The notes: generated by a model not told the origin, from the letters alone. A stretch of DNA of 64,000 nucleotides from Thermocrinis minervae (GCF_900142435.1 NZ_LT670846.1:290486-354485); one strand, 5' to 3'; numbered from the stretch's first letter, positions 32,687 through 41,989 are shown. Numbers and translations: made by a program.

Positions 32687-33856
32687 ATGCTTCTCCTGCT
32701 TGTGCTCGTCTGTCTTTCCTTTGGGATGGACATAAGGCAGGCCATGGATCTTCTGGAGGAGCATCCCACCCTAAAATCCCTCGAGGAGGAGAGGAAAGTT
32801 ATAAGGGCTTTACCCTTGACCTACAGGTCTTACCTAAACCCTACGGTAAGTTTCCAGCTTGGAAACTTTGGAACCTCAACCGAAAGTTATACCAAGTCTC
32901 CTGTGTACAACTTCTCCTATTCTCAGCCTATAGCACCTCCTTCCATCAGGAAAGGCTATGTGAAGCTGTCTGAGTTAGAAGAGAACATTCTCACCTGGAG
33001 GATAGAGAGCCAGAGGGTAAGCCTTAGGGGGGAACTCTACAGGGCTTTTATGCATGCCCTATACCTTAGAGAGAGGATACGTGTGCTTGAGGAGAGCCTA
33101 AAGCTAAGCTCGGAGGTCTACAGTTTTGTGAAGAGGACTTACGATCTTGGAGAGACTACAAAGCTAGACCTCTTTAGAGCAGAAAGGGAGATGAAGATGG
33201 CTCAGTGGGATCTTGACCTAGCAAAGAAGGAGTATGCCGCAGCTCTTGTAGAGCTATCTTACTTTACGGGCAGACCTGTCGATTCTGTAGATGGAGACTT
33301 CTTTAGCCTACCAGAGATAAAACTTAGAAACTTAGAGGATGTACCAGTTTTGAAGGTCTACAAAAGCTCCATAGAGTCTGAGGGACAGAGACTAGTCATA
33401 GAGAGAATCCTTTCAAAACCCAAGTGGTCCCTGGAAGCTTTGACAGAAAAGGTTTCAGACAGAAGCTATGGGGTCAGGGTAGGTCTAAGCGTGGAGCTTC
33501 CCCTTTTCTACAGTCGTGAGTTGGAGATAATCCAAAGGCTCTCTCAAAGGGAGATTCTGACAAGGCAGAGTGAGACAGAGGAGCTGAGGCTAAAGGCCCT
33601 TACAGGTTCTCAGCTGGAGATATGTTCAGAGCTCAAGAGACAGATAGACCAGCTTGAGAATAACCTCGTACCAGAGGCACAGAAAGAACTTGCCCTGGCT
33701 CTCAAGAGCTACAGGCTAAAGGTTATAACCCTCCTTGAACTCTCTGAAGTAAAGAGAAGATACTACGAGCTTCTTTCGAGAAGGCTTGAGCTTTACCTTA
33801 GGTACCATCAGGCTTTTGGTGAGCTTCTGAAGGCGGGGGTAGTTTTATGGCGTTGA
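32687..33856 (+). CDS. TolC-family outer-membrane protein of a metal RND system
   Basis: A 389-aa outer-membrane efflux protein. The ATG at 32687 opens a signal peptide (MLLLLVLVCLSFG); upstream in-frame starts would add an improbable polar leader. The TolC-type coiled-coil halves are visible (LRERIRVLEESLKLSSEVY; QIDQLENNLVPEAQKELALA). It is the first gene of a three-gene set with adaptor and pump, overlapping the adaptor by 10 bp. A CusC/CzcC-like role is inferred from the metal-type pump downstream. Confidence 0.87.
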   Translation: MLLLLVLVCLSFGMDIRQAMDLLEEHPTLKSLEEERKVIRALPLTYRSYLNPTVSFQLGNFGTSTESYTKSPVYNFSYSQPIAPPSIRKGYVKLSELEENILTWRIESQRVSLRGELYRAFMHALYLRERIRVLEESLKLSSEVYSFVKRTYDLGETTKLDLFRAEREMKMAQWDLDLAKKEYAAALVELSYFTGRPVDSVDGDFFSLPEIKLRNLEDVPVLKVYKSSIESEGQRLVIERILSKPKWSLEALTEKVSDRSYGVRVGLSVELPLFYSRELEIIQRLSQREILTRQSETEELRLKALTGSQLEICSELKRQIDQLENNLVPEAQKELALALKSYRLKVITLLELSEVKRRYYELLSRRLELYLRYHQAFGELLKAGVVLWR

Positions 33857-34875
33857 TGCTTTTGTTATGGCTGGTAGCCTTTGCCTTTCCCCAGGTTGTA
33901 AAGGTTGACAAACAGCAATTAAAAAGACTTGGCATCCAAACCTACGAGCTTAGGCTGAGTACAGAGCAATACGAAATAAAGCTTCCCGCAGAGGCCAAAG
34001 AGTATCTACCAGAATCATCGGAAGTCTATCCACCCGTAGGAGGTATAGTGAGGGAGGTCTATGTCAAAGAGGGTGATTACGTGAAAAAGGGACAACCTTT
34101 GGCCTTGGTATACTCACCGCAGGTAGCAGAGCTAAGAAGCCAGCTGAGGATGGCCGAGGTGAGGCTAAAGACAGCAGAGGAAACCCTAAAGAGGGAAGAG
34201 CTCCTCTTTAAGGAAGAGGTAATACCTTATGCACGCTATTACTCGGCCAAAGTGGAGTACGACCGAGCAAAGGGTGAATACAGGGCTCTTATGGAATCTT
34301 TGAGATCCTTTGGCGAGGTGAAAGGAGATAATCTCGTGGTCAGAGCACCAACAGAGGGATACGTGGTAAAGCAGGAAGTAAGGAAGGGATCTTCTGTAGA
34401 CTTGTCTAAACGTATGTTCCTGATAGTGTCCAACAGGAAGGTATGGGTCTTTGGCTACGCTCCTTATGAGATCTCGAGGAGTATAAGAAAGGGTATGAAG
34501 GCTTACGTGGTAGTTGAGGGTACTAAATTGGAGGGGATTGTGGATTACGTGGGTGGGTACGTGGATCAGAAGATAAAAAGGGTTCCCATAAGGGCTCTAG
34601 TGGAACAGAAGAAAAGCATCCTTAAGCCAGGTGGTATGGTAGACCTTGTCGTAGTGGTGGGTCAGGTGAAGGGTTTCTTGGTGCCTTCTGAGGCTGTACA
34701 AAGGATAGAGGGTAAAAGTTACCTGTTTGTTGAAGTTCCAGAAGGCTTTAAGCTCGTTGAGGTAAGACCTATTAAGGAAGTTAAGGGCAAGACGCTCGTT
34801 GAGGGACCGCTCAAGGAAGGAGATAGAGTGGCCATGAGCGGCCTGGTGTTCTTAAGGTCAGTGCTGGGAAGATGA
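33847..34875 (+). CDS. RND periplasmic adaptor (CzcB/CusB-like)
   Basis: Membrane-fusion protein of 342 aa. The signal peptide is LMLLLWLVAFAFPQ. A lipoyl half-motif (VGGIVREVYVKEGDYVKKGQ), a coiled-coil hairpin at about 95-150, the second half (VRAPTEGYVVKQEVRKGSSV), a beta-barrel domain and a membrane-proximal domain (ILKPGGMVDLVVVVG) follow in order, a complete adaptor unlike the minimal one at 12777-13256. It overlaps the pump gene by 4 bp. There is no His/Met-rich N-terminal metal loop, so the transported ion is not evident. Confidence 0.92.
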   Translation: MALMLLLWLVAFAFPQVVKVDKQQLKRLGIQTYELRLSTEQYEIKLPAEAKEYLPESSEVYPPVGGIVREVYVKEGDYVKKGQPLALVYSPQVAELRSQLRMAEVRLKTAEETLKREELLFKEEVIPYARYYSAKVEYDRAKGEYRALMESLRSFGEVKGDNLVVRAPTEGYVVKQEVRKGSSVDLSKRMFLIVSNRKVWVFGYAPYEISRSIRKGMKAYVVVEGTKLEGIVDYVGGYVDQKIKRVPIRALVEQKKSILKPGGMVDLVVVVGQVKGFLVPSEAVQRIEGKSYLFVEVPEGFKLVEVRPIKEVKGKTLVEGPLKEGDRVAMSGLVFLRSVLGR

Positions 34876-37800
34876 GTGCAATAATCTCTTACAGGTTCTT
34901 CATACTTGTGCTTATGATCCTTTTATCTGCCTACGGAGTTTACAGCTTCCTAAGGCTTCCAGTGGATACCTTTCCAGACCCAACACCCGTTCAGGTAGTC
35001 GTCTACACGGAAACGCCAGGACTTTCTGCCGAGGAAACGGAAGTGCTCGTGACAAGACCTATAGAGTCCTCCCTCTCGGGCATAAGGGACGCTCAGCTTG
35101 TCAGGTCCATAAGCCTTCCTGGTCTTTCTTACGTTACCGTCTTCTTCAAAGATGGCACAGATGTCTACCAGGCCAGGAACTTGGTATCTCAGAAGCTTTC
35201 AGAGGTACAGGGCAAGCTGCCATCAGGGTACACGCCACGCATGGGTCCAAACACCTCAGGTTTGGGAAACGTTCTCTTTTATGCTCTTGTAGATCAAAAA
35301 GGAAACTACACCTTAGAGGACCTAAAGACCCTACAAATCTGGAAGGTCAAGCCTATGCTTACATCGGTAGATGGTGTGGAGGACATATCTCAATGGGGTC
35401 CCGAAAAGGCCTATAGAGTCTCTTTAGACCCAGAGAAAATGCTACTGCTTGGCGTAACCTTTGAGGATGTTATAAAGGCCCTTGAGGAGTACAATCAGAC
35501 GGCTGGGGGTGGTTTTACTACAGGTCCTGAGGGTGACCTAGTAGTGAGGGGTATAGGCAGGGTAAGAAGTCTAGAGGACATAAAGAACATACCTGTCAAG
35601 AAAGGAGAGGGTTACAGCATAACACTCGGCCAGGTGGCCGACGTTTACCCTTCTGAGCTTCCCAACAGGAGGGGAGCTTTCACTTACAACGGTCAAGAGG
35701 TCCAGGGGAACATAGTCCTAAAGCGTATAAACGTAAACACCATGGAGCTAGTTGAAGCTCTCAAACAAAGGCTTAAAGAAGTTCAAAGCATACTGCCAGA
35801 TGGAGTAAAGGTGGATATACTCTATGACCAATCTTACTTAACCCAAAAAGCCCTCCAGACCATAGAGAAGGCCCTTCTGGAAGGCGTACTTTTGGTGATA
35901 GGGGTAGTAAGTCTTTATCTATGGAACGTGAGGACGGCCATACTCATAGCCCTTTCCATACCCCTTACCCTTACCCTTTCCTTCATCTTAATGGAGCACG
36001 CTAACATCTCTGGAAACCTTATGTCCTTTGGTGGACTCACCATAGGTATAGGTCTCTTTGCGGACGCAAGTGTGGTAGTAGTGGAGAACATCTTTAAACA
36101 TCTCTCAGAGAGACCAGACAAGCCAAAGCATACGGTGATACTAGAATCCCTTAGGGAGGTTGTAAGGCCTGTAGCTTTCGCCGTGGGCATTATAGTCACC
36201 GTCTTCTTGCCCATCTTTTCCTTTGAGTCGGTAGAAGGAAAGTACTACAAACCTCTGGCCCTGACCATAATATTTGCTCTAATATCTTCCCTCTTAGTGG
36301 CCTTTCTCTTCATGCCCGTGCTCTCCTTCTACCTACTGAAGTCAGGAAAGGAGGAGAGCCTTCTTTTCGCAAAGCTAAGAGATGCCTACCTTAGGCTGTT
36401 AAACAGAGCCTTCGCTTACAGGAAGTACATCCTTGTTTCAGTGGTGTTTCTCTTCCTCTCGAGCCTTTTGCTGCTTTCCAGGATAGGTACTGAGTTTACA
36501 CCGCAGCTGGAGGAGGGAGCCCTTCTGGTAAAGTCCTTCCTCAACCCTAACGTGACCCTTGAGGAAGCAAAAAGAGTAGCGAAGGTGGTAGAGGAGACAG
36601 CCTTAAAGTATCCTGAGGTGGTGAGGACCTTTTCCAACATAGGAAGGGCTGAGGTGGGCGAGCCGGAGGACGTGAGCTACATAGAGACCTTTATAATCCT
36701 AAAGCCTGCCGAAGAGTGGAAGAACTTCAAAAGCAGGGAAGAGTTCGAGCAGATCCTTAGGAAAGGATTGGAGGGAATTCCAGGTGTGGAGTTTAGCTTT
36801 ACCCAACCCATACAGATGAGGATAGATGAGCTTCTATCAGGCGTGAAGTCCACACTTGCCGTGAAGGTGTTCGGGGATGATCTGAAGGAGATAAACCAGA
36901 TAGCATACAGGGTGGAGGAGATCATCAAAGGTATAAAAGGTGCCGTTGATGTGGAGACAGAAGCCCAGAGCGGGAAACTTCAACTCAGGATAGTACCAGA
37001 CATGGAAAAGCTACAAAGGTATGACCTTACCACGGCTGACCTTATGAACCTTGTTTCCTATGCCCTTGGTGGTAAGGAGGTAGGCTATCTGCAAGAAGAT
37101 TCTATCCTCTTTCCCATATACCTAAGCCTTAAAGATAAGGACCCTAAGAGTATTGAGAACTTGCCCTTGCTTTTGAAGGACTCAAGCATAGTAAGACTTT
37201 CGGATGTGGCAAGAGTTGAGATGGCGGAGGGCTTTTTGAAGATAAGAAGGGAAAACGGCATGAGGTTTGCATTAGTACAGTCGGATGTAAGTGGTAGAGA
37301 CCTTGGCTCTTTCGTGAAGGAGGTCCAAGAGAAAATAGCCAAGGAGATAAAGCTACCACAGGGGTACTTTATAACCTTTGGTGGACAGTTTGAAAACCAG
37401 CAGAGGGCTATGAAAAAGCTAGCCGTTGTGGTGCCCATAACTGTGGTCTTAATATTCTTCCTTCTCCTTATGAACTACCGATCCGTTAGAGATGCATTGA
37501 TCGTTATGCTAAACGTTCCCTTCGCCACAGTAGGAGGAGTTTTTGCCCTTTATCTGTCTGGCTACAACCTTTCCCTACCTGCTGCCATAGGCTTTATAGC
37601 TGTCTTTGGTATAGCAACCCTCAACGGTGTGGTGTTAGTCTCCTACATAAGGAGCTTAGTGGATGAAGGTATGGATGTAAAAGAGGCTGTCTTCCTAGGA
37701 GCTTTGAGGAGGTTAAGGCCTATACTGATAACTGCAAGCGCCGCTTCCATAGGTATAGTTCCTATGCTTCTTTCCAGGGGTGTGGGTTCCGAGATGCAGA

Positions 37801-37931
37801 AACCTCTGGCCGTCGTCGTGGTAGGTGGCATATTCACATCCACGATACTTACCCTGATAGTGCTACCTCTGGTGTACGAGAAGTTTGGAAGGTCAGGAAA
37901 CCAACAAACTTATGGCAAGGAGAGGTCATAG
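34872..37931 (+). CDS. Heavy-metal efflux RND pump (CzcA/CusA-like)
   Basis: Inner-membrane pump of 1019 aa in the HME branch of RND exporters. The N-terminus has the typical LRLPVDTFPDPTPVQVVV, then ETPGLSAEETEVLVTRPIE. TM4 reads SFGGLTIGIGLFADASVVVVEN, the block that gives HME subfamilies their specificity; the single charged Asp there fits monovalent-ion (Cus-like) or divergent members better than CzcA with DxxD/E. The second half has GFIAVFGIATLNGVVLVSYI. It closes the TolC-adaptor-pump operon and overlaps the ElyC-like gene by 22 bp on the other strand. Confidence 0.93.
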   Translation: MSAIISYRFFILVLMILLSAYGVYSFLRLPVDTFPDPTPVQVVVYTETPGLSAEETEVLVTRPIESSLSGIRDAQLVRSISLPGLSYVTVFFKDGTDVYQARNLVSQKLSEVQGKLPSGYTPRMGPNTSGLGNVLFYALVDQKGNYTLEDLKTLQIWKVKPMLTSVDGVEDISQWGPEKAYRVSLDPEKMLLLGVTFEDVIKALEEYNQTAGGGFTTGPEGDLVVRGIGRVRSLEDIKNIPVKKGEGYSITLGQVADVYPSELPNRRGAFTYNGQEVQGNIVLKRINVNTMELVEALKQRLKEVQSILPDGVKVDILYDQSYLTQKALQTIEKALLEGVLLVIGVVSLYLWNVRTAILIALSIPLTLTLSFILMEHANISGNLMSFGGLTIGIGLFADASVVVVENIFKHLSERPDKPKHTVILESLREVVRPVAFAVGIIVTVFLPIFSFESVEGKYYKPLALTIIFALISSLLVAFLFMPVLSFYLLKSGKEESLLFAKLRDAYLRLLNRAFAYRKYILVSVVFLFLSSLLLLSRIGTEFTPQLEEGALLVKSFLNPNVTLEEAKRVAKVVEETALKYPEVVRTFSNIGRAEVGEPEDVSYIETFIILKPAEEWKNFKSREEFEQILRKGLEGIPGVEFSFTQPIQMRIDELLSGVKSTLAVKVFGDDLKEINQIAYRVEEIIKGIKGAVDVETEAQSGKLQLRIVPDMEKLQRYDLTTADLMNLVSYALGGKEVGYLQEDSILFPIYLSLKDKDPKSIENLPLLLKDSSIVRLSDVARVEMAEGFLKIRRENGMRFALVQSDVSGRDLGSFVKEVQEKIAKEIKLPQGYFITFGGQFENQQRAMKKLAVVVPITVVLIFFLLLMNYRSVRDALIVMLNVPFATVGGVFALYLSGYNLSLPAAIGFIAVFGIATLNGVVLVSYIRSLVDEGMDVKEAVFLGALRRLRPILITASAASIGIVPMLLSRGVGSEMQKPLAVVVVGGIFTSTILTLIVLPLVYEKFGRSGNQQTYGKERS

Positions 37932-38635
37932 AACAAAAGGGCCACATACTCCCTTATTGCTTTGTAAGAGTCGTAAAGAACACCCATTTTGGGCATAAAG
38001 CTGAAGAAGTTGTACTTTAGGTCCCTCTTAAAATCTGTGGGGTAGGGTACCACTTCGAGGCCTTCTCTTTGGAATTCCTTGACGGCTCTCTTCATGTGGT
38101 AGGCCGAGGTTACAAGGACAACCTTCTTGTAGCCCATCTTCTCGCATATCTCCTTTATCATCTTTGCATTCTGCTCCGTGTCCCTGCTTTGCACGTCTGT
38201 GATTATCTTCCTTTTGTCTATTCCAAGCTCCACGAGGAAGGATTTCATTATGTCTGCTTCGGGCAGGTTGCCAACGGCTGAGCCACCAGAGAGTATTAGG
38301 GGAAGGTTTGTTCTTTTGTGTAGTACAAAGGCAGCAAGGACCCTCTTCATAGAGTCTTCTTTGAGTATTCCAGTGCTATAAGATCCCCCTCCCAGGACCA
38401 CTATAGCGTCGGCTTCCACTTTCTCAGGTACTGGATAACTTCTCTCTAGAGGTGTGAGAAGAAGGTCCTTAACAGGTTCTGTGGACAGAAGATACAGAGA
38501 TAGAGCCAAGCTAATGCTTAAAAAGTATGAGAGCCTATCTTTCCTTAGTCTGTAGGAGAGGAATAGGAGCAGAAGGATAAACACACCAGGAGGAAACATC
38601 CAAAAGGATAGAAGCTTTTTTACCAAAAATATCAT
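37910..38635 (-). CDS. ElyC/YdcF-like DUF218 membrane protein
   Basis: A 241-aa protein with two N-terminal membrane segments (FPPGVFILLLLFLSY; LSYFLSISLALSLYLLS). A DUF218 domain follows: ADAIVVLGGGSYSTG, LPLILSGGSA, SRDTEQNAKMI and VLVTSAYHMKRAV. ElyC/SanA-like proteins affect envelope and undecaprenyl-phosphate metabolism, but the reaction is not established. It starts inside the end of exbD (4-bp overlap) and so forms one unit with exbB-exbD. Confidence 0.88.
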   Translation of the reverse strand: MIFLVKKLLSFWMFPPGVFILLLLFLSYRLRKDRLSYFLSISLALSLYLLSTEPVKDLLLTPLERSYPVPEKVEADAIVVLGGGSYSTGILKEDSMKRVLAAFVLHKRTNLPLILSGGSAVGNLPEADIMKSFLVELGIDKRKIITDVQSRDTEQNAKMIKEICEKMGYKKVVLVTSAYHMKRAVKEFQREGLEVVPYPTDFKRDLKYNFFSFMPKMGVLYDSYKAIREYVALLFYDLSLP

Positions 38636-39027
38636 TGAAGCTTTCTTGAGGCTAGTAGCAGATTCTGCACCTGGTGTTTCTTCAAAACGTCTATGAGTGC
38701 TACCACATGTTTGTACTCCACGTCCTGGTCCGCCTCTATCACCACCGTGTCCGCCGGTGAACTAGAAAGAAGGCTGTCTATTCCATCCAAGGATATACTG
38801 TTCCCCTGGTACCTGTACGTGCCGTCCTTTAGTACTTCAAGTCTTAGGACTTTTGTAAGCTCTTGCTTTTGTGCTTCTTTTGAAAAGGGCAGCTTTATTG
38901 CCAAAAAGACCATGGGAGACTGGAAGGCAAGTATGGCCAAAAACAGAAAGACAGCCAGGAGGGTGTCTACCAGAGGAACTACGTCTATGTAAGCTCTTTC
39001 CTCATAGGAAAGCCTTCTTCTTCTCAC
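38632..39027 (-). CDS. ExbD/TolR-type energy-transducing protein
   Basis: A 131-aa inner-membrane protein with one N-terminal membrane segment. It carries the proton-path Asp in VDTLLAVFLFLAILAFQ, after the conserved DVVPLVD segment, and a periplasmic domain ending in the QDVEYKHVVALIDVLKKHQV helix typical of the family. It overlaps exbB by 4 bp and the ElyC-like gene by 4 bp. TonB or TolA is not encoded nearby, so whether it serves TonB-dependent uptake or the Tol system is open. Confidence 0.92.
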   Translation of the reverse strand: MRRRRLSYEERAYIDVVPLVDTLLAVFLFLAILAFQSPMVFLAIKLPFSKEAQKQELTKVLRLEVLKDGTYRYQGNSISLDGIDSLLSSSPADTVVIEADQDVEYKHVVALIDVLKKHQVQNLLLASRKLQ

Positions 39028-39632
39028 TTCAACACCCTCAACACCTGGACTATCTGCCCTTCTAATTCATCCAGTATGCTGTTGGCGTATATCTTGAAAA
39101 GCCAGTAGGCGAGTAACGATGGTATGGCCACGGTCAGACCTGTCGCTGCCGATATAAGGGCTTCACTTATACCCATGGACAGGAGGTTGAGCCCTTGATT
39201 CATCTCTGCTGCAGAGAAGGCAGAGAAGACTTTTATAAGTCCTATTATGGTTCCCAGAAGACCTACTAAGGGCGAAAGACTTGCTATAGCCGAAAGAAGA
39301 GGGATGTTTCTCTCGAGCTTAGGCACTAGCAAAGACAGTTCAAATTCCAAATTCTTGAGTAGTAGCTCTCTGTCCTTGCCTTCCTTGTACTTTTCAAGGA
39401 GGCTCTGTAGTATCTTTGCTCCTTCTGAAAGATCAAGGGAGAGTAGCTTTATTGCTGCCTCCAAGTCTCCCCTTGCTACTAAGGTGCTCACCTCCTGTAT
39501 GCCTTTGGGTAAAAACTTTCCCTTACGAAGGTTTAAAAGCCTCTCTACTATGACGGCCCAGGATACTATGGATAAGATTAGCAGGATGTAAACGGAGACA
39601 CCTCCCTTCTGAAGGAAGCTTATAAGGTCCAT
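39024..39632 (-). CDS. ExbB/TolQ-type proton channel
   Basis: A 202-aa inner-membrane protein with three membrane segments: one near the N-terminus (GVSVYILLILSIVSWAVIVE) and two after a cytoplasmic loop (LLSAIASLSPLVGLLGTIIG; EALISAATGLTVAIPSLLAY). The last two carry the MotA/TolQ/ExbB signature with the conserved threonines of the proton path. It begins 14 bp after the stop of the sigma-54 activator gene, so read-through from that operon is possible. Confidence 0.93.
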   Translation of the reverse strand: MDLISFLQKGGVSVYILLILSIVSWAVIVERLLNLRKGKFLPKGIQEVSTLVARGDLEAAIKLLSLDLSEGAKILQSLLEKYKEGKDRELLLKNLEFELSLLVPKLERNIPLLSAIASLSPLVGLLGTIIGLIKVFSAFSAAEMNQGLNLLSMGISEALISAATGLTVAIPSLLAYWLFKIYANSILDELEGQIVQVLRVLK

Positions 39633-39646
39633 GAAGCTATTATAGA

Positions 39647-41200
39647 CTAAGTTAGTCCATACTCCTTTAGCTTTCTCCAGAAGGTGGTCCTGTGCATACC
39701 GAGAAGCTTAGAGGCTAGCGTCTTGTTACCACCAGCCTGTCTTAAAGCTTCTATGATCCTTTCCCTTTCATCATTGTATGGTTCCCGATGTTTGTCAAAG
39801 AGGCCTGAGAACCTTATACTATCTGGAAGGTCTTCTTCCTTGATCATGGTGCCGCTGCAGACCACTATGGCATGTTCTATGGCATTTTCAAGCTCCCTTA
39901 TGTTGCCAGGCCAATCATACTCTAGGAATCTTTTCATGACTGCAGGAGATACACCCTTTATCTTCCTATTGTGAAGCTTTGAATACTTGGTTATAAAGTG
40001 ATTGACCAAGTGGGGTATGTCTTCTTTCCTCTCTCTAAGTGGTGGTATGTGTATGGAAAAGACGTTTAACCTATAATAGAGATCTCTTCTGAACTTTCCT
40101 TCCTCTATTAACTTGTTTATGTCTGCGCTTGTTGCAGCTATGATTCTTACATCCACCCGTATTTCTTTTCTCCCTCCTACTCTGAAAAAGCTCTTATGCT
40201 CTACGGCTCTCAGTAGCTTGGCCTGTACTTCCACAGGGATTTCTGTGACCTCATCCAGGAAAAGCGTACCCTTGTGAGCAAGCTCAAAGAATCCTTCTCG
40301 TGATTGGACAGCTCCCGTAAAGGCTCCCTTCTCATAACCGAAGAGTTCGGCCTCTACTAGATCCTTTGGTATGCTCGGCAGGTTTATGGTAACCATAGGT
40401 TTGTCTCTTCTAGGGCTAAGCTGGTGTATCAGCCTGGCTATGACTTCCTTCCCTACACCCGTCTCTCCTGTTATGAGTACGTTTACATCTAGCTCTGCTA
40501 CAAGCTTTACCTTCTCCAGGACGTTTAAGAACTTGGGGCTTTTTGATACAAAGGTGGGACCTTCTCCCTCAGGCAGTAAGAGTTCGGGTACAAGGTAGAA
40601 GGATACTACGTAACCCTCACCCTCTTTTAGCTTCGACACTAAGACAGATGCCTTCCGTCTACCACACGGCGTATCTATGTAGACATCCACTCTTTCGCCT
40701 ATGGGTGGTAGGTCATCCATGGATAGCCTTATTACATCGCTTATATGCATACCTCTTATCTCTGTAAACTCCCTACAGAGGACATCTTTAGCCCTCTGGT
40801 TGTGGTCTACTATCCTGCCTTCAAGGTTTAGTATGAGCACACCTTCCACAAGGGAGTCTAACACAACCTGTACGAACTCTTTTTGTCTGCGAACTTCCTC
40901 CATGTAGCTTATTACCCTGCTCACGTCCCTAAAGATCTCTATGACTCCCTCATGATGTGGGCTCATACTCCAACACACATGAGAACCCTTGGCTGTAGTA
41001 ACGTCATAAACCTGAACTCCCCCAGTATCCTCCAGTATTTCCATAGGACAGGAGGAGCATATGGAGAATAGACCTCTACACTCCTGACCCTCCTCCACTC
41101 CCAACAGCCTTTTGGCACTTTGGTTGGCGTAAACTATCCTCCTTTCCCTGTTTATTATGAGTACACCGTCGAAGAGCCCTTCTAGAATGTTCCCCTCCAT
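39647..41200 (-). CDS. Sigma-54-dependent activator with two PAS domains (first with a cysteine cluster)
   Basis: Enhancer-binding protein of 517 aa. PAS-like domains occupy about 1-100 and 108-205. The first has Cys41, Cys48 and Cys51 (ECRGLFSICSSCP) plus Cys76, a pattern suited to Fe-S or redox sensing. The AAA+ domain starts near 220 with Walker A GETGVGKE (245-252) and the sigma-54 contact loop GAFTGA (292-297). A Fis-type HTH ends the protein (GGNKTLASKLLGMHRTTFWR). There is no receiver domain, so it senses directly. It is the last gene of the DUF2173/SCP2 run, whose promoter is of the sigma-54 type, so autoregulation is likely. Confidence 0.95.
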   Translation of the reverse strand: MEGNILEGLFDGVLIINRERRIVYANQSAKRLLGVEEGQECRGLFSICSSCPMEILEDTGGVQVYDVTTAKGSHVCWSMSPHHEGVIEIFRDVSRVISYMEEVRRQKEFVQVVLDSLVEGVLILNLEGRIVDHNQRAKDVLCREFTEIRGMHISDVIRLSMDDLPPIGERVDVYIDTPCGRRKASVLVSKLKEGEGYVVSFYLVPELLLPEGEGPTFVSKSPKFLNVLEKVKLVAELDVNVLITGETGVGKEVIARLIHQLSPRRDKPMVTINLPSIPKDLVEAELFGYEKGAFTGAVQSREGFFELAHKGTLFLDEVTEIPVEVQAKLLRAVEHKSFFRVGGRKEIRVDVRIIAATSADINKLIEEGKFRRDLYYRLNVFSIHIPPLRERKEDIPHLVNHFITKYSKLHNRKIKGVSPAVMKRFLEYDWPGNIRELENAIEHAIVVCSGTMIKEEDLPDSIRFSGLFDKHREPYNDERERIIEALRQAGGNKTLASKLLGMHRTTFWRKLKEYGLT

Positions 41201-41204
41201 GGAT

Positions 41205-41594
41205 TTAAATATGGTCCCAGATGGTAGGGACGCGTGACATCATCCTAAGACTTTCTTCAAAGGCAGACATGTACCTCATGGCAGTTATCATAGACCCCTT
41301 AAACTTTAACCTTTTGGTCAGCATGGCAGCTCTGGGTCCCATCTCTCCAGTTGCCAGCTTTTTCCAGTTTTCCGGTGAAGCCCAAAGTTCAAAGTCGTAG
41401 GTGCCACCCGTAGCCTTTCCAGCACTTACAGCCACGCCTTTTTCCACTGTGAGTTCTACAGCATCTTCGGGTTTCCCGTCTATGTAGTACTTTATACGCG
41501 CACTAAAGTCTTTTAACTCTGACTTTAGCTTTTCGTTTTGGTTCCAGAGTTCCGCATAGGCTTTTATCCAATCCTCAGATAAAAAGGTGTACAT
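41205..41594 (-). CDS. SCP2 sterol-carrier-domain protein
   Basis: A 129-aa soluble protein with an SCP2-like fold, which in other proteins forms a hydrophobic tunnel for lipids. The central pattern (GKPEDAVELTVEKGVAVSAG, the DFELWASPENWKKLATGE segment, then AMLTKRLKFKGSMITAMRY) is that of bacterial SCP2 domains. The start has AGGAGG 6 nt upstream. It follows a hairpin terminator and precedes the activator gene by 4 bp. Its ligand is unknown; a hydrophobic substrate or carrier in the DUF2173 system is a guess. Confidence 0.85.
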   Translation of the reverse strand: MYTFLSEDWIKAYAELWNQNEKLKSELKDFSARIKYYIDGKPEDAVELTVEKGVAVSAGKATGGTYDFELWASPENWKKLATGEMGPRAAMLTKRLKFKGSMITAMRYMSAFEESLRMMSRVPTIWDHI

Positions 41595-41612
41595 TGGAAC
41601 CTCCTAATCATC

Positions 41613-41644
41613 AAAAAGGTGGCGGGAGTTCCTTATCTCCCGCC
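41613..41644 (-). terminator. Intrinsic terminator/attenuator inside the DUF2173 operon
   Basis: On the minus strand GGCGGGAG, an 8-nt loop, CTCCCGCC and then ACCTTTTTG. The GC stem and T-run fit a Rho-independent terminator for the two DUF2173 genes. It stands before the SCP2 and activator genes, so it may make the first two genes more abundant. Confidence 0.8.
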
Positions 41645-41653
41645 CATTACTTT

Positions 41654-41989
41654 TTACTTGCCTGCTACTTCCCTTAGGACCTTAAACACCTCGTTGAAGG
41701 AAACCTCGTCGTTGTTTACAAACACACCCACGTTACCAACTACGCAAACTGAGTACTTGGGACCTGTAAGAGCCCAACCTATTAGGGGCGTCCACTCTTG
41801 GCCGGAGAAAGCTGTGTACCCGTCACACTGCATCTTGGCCATCATACTGTTGGCTGCGCACATCTCAGCAGCCATAGCTGCATGTTCTTCGGAGATGTTG
41901 CCCTTGTAAGCTACTAACTTACCGTCATCTGTAAACTCACCAGCAGCCCAAACGCCTTTTATTTTCATCAGTCTGTCAAGGTCTGCCAT
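41654..41989 (-). CDS. DUF2173 protein, second copy
   Basis: A 111-aa soluble protein of the DUF2173 type. It shares with its neighbour the pattern G(V/A)xAAGEFxDDGxLxAYxGNI, then AAxMCAAN, GQ and NVGVFV near residue 90. Cysteines at about 44, 55 and 83 are partly shared. The GxxAAG...DG...A arrangement recalls Roadblock/LC7 folds, which is an inference by eye. The function of DUF2173 is not known to me. It lies 15 bp after the first copy and is followed by the terminator, so the two form the strongly expressed part of the sigma-54 operon. Confidence 0.85.
   Translation of the reverse strand: MADLDRLMKIKGVWAAGEFTDDGKLVAYKGNISEEHAAMAAEMCAANSMMAKMQCDGYTAFSGQEWTPLIGWALTGPKYSVCVVGNVGVFVNNDEVSFNEVFKVLREVAGK

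Noticed and set aside
34872-37931. Assigning the second RND pump firmly to copper/silver or to zinc/cobalt/cadmium
   Set aside because: The HME branch is clear, but the TM4 specificity block is diverged and the adaptor lacks metal-binding loops, so the ion cannot be named.
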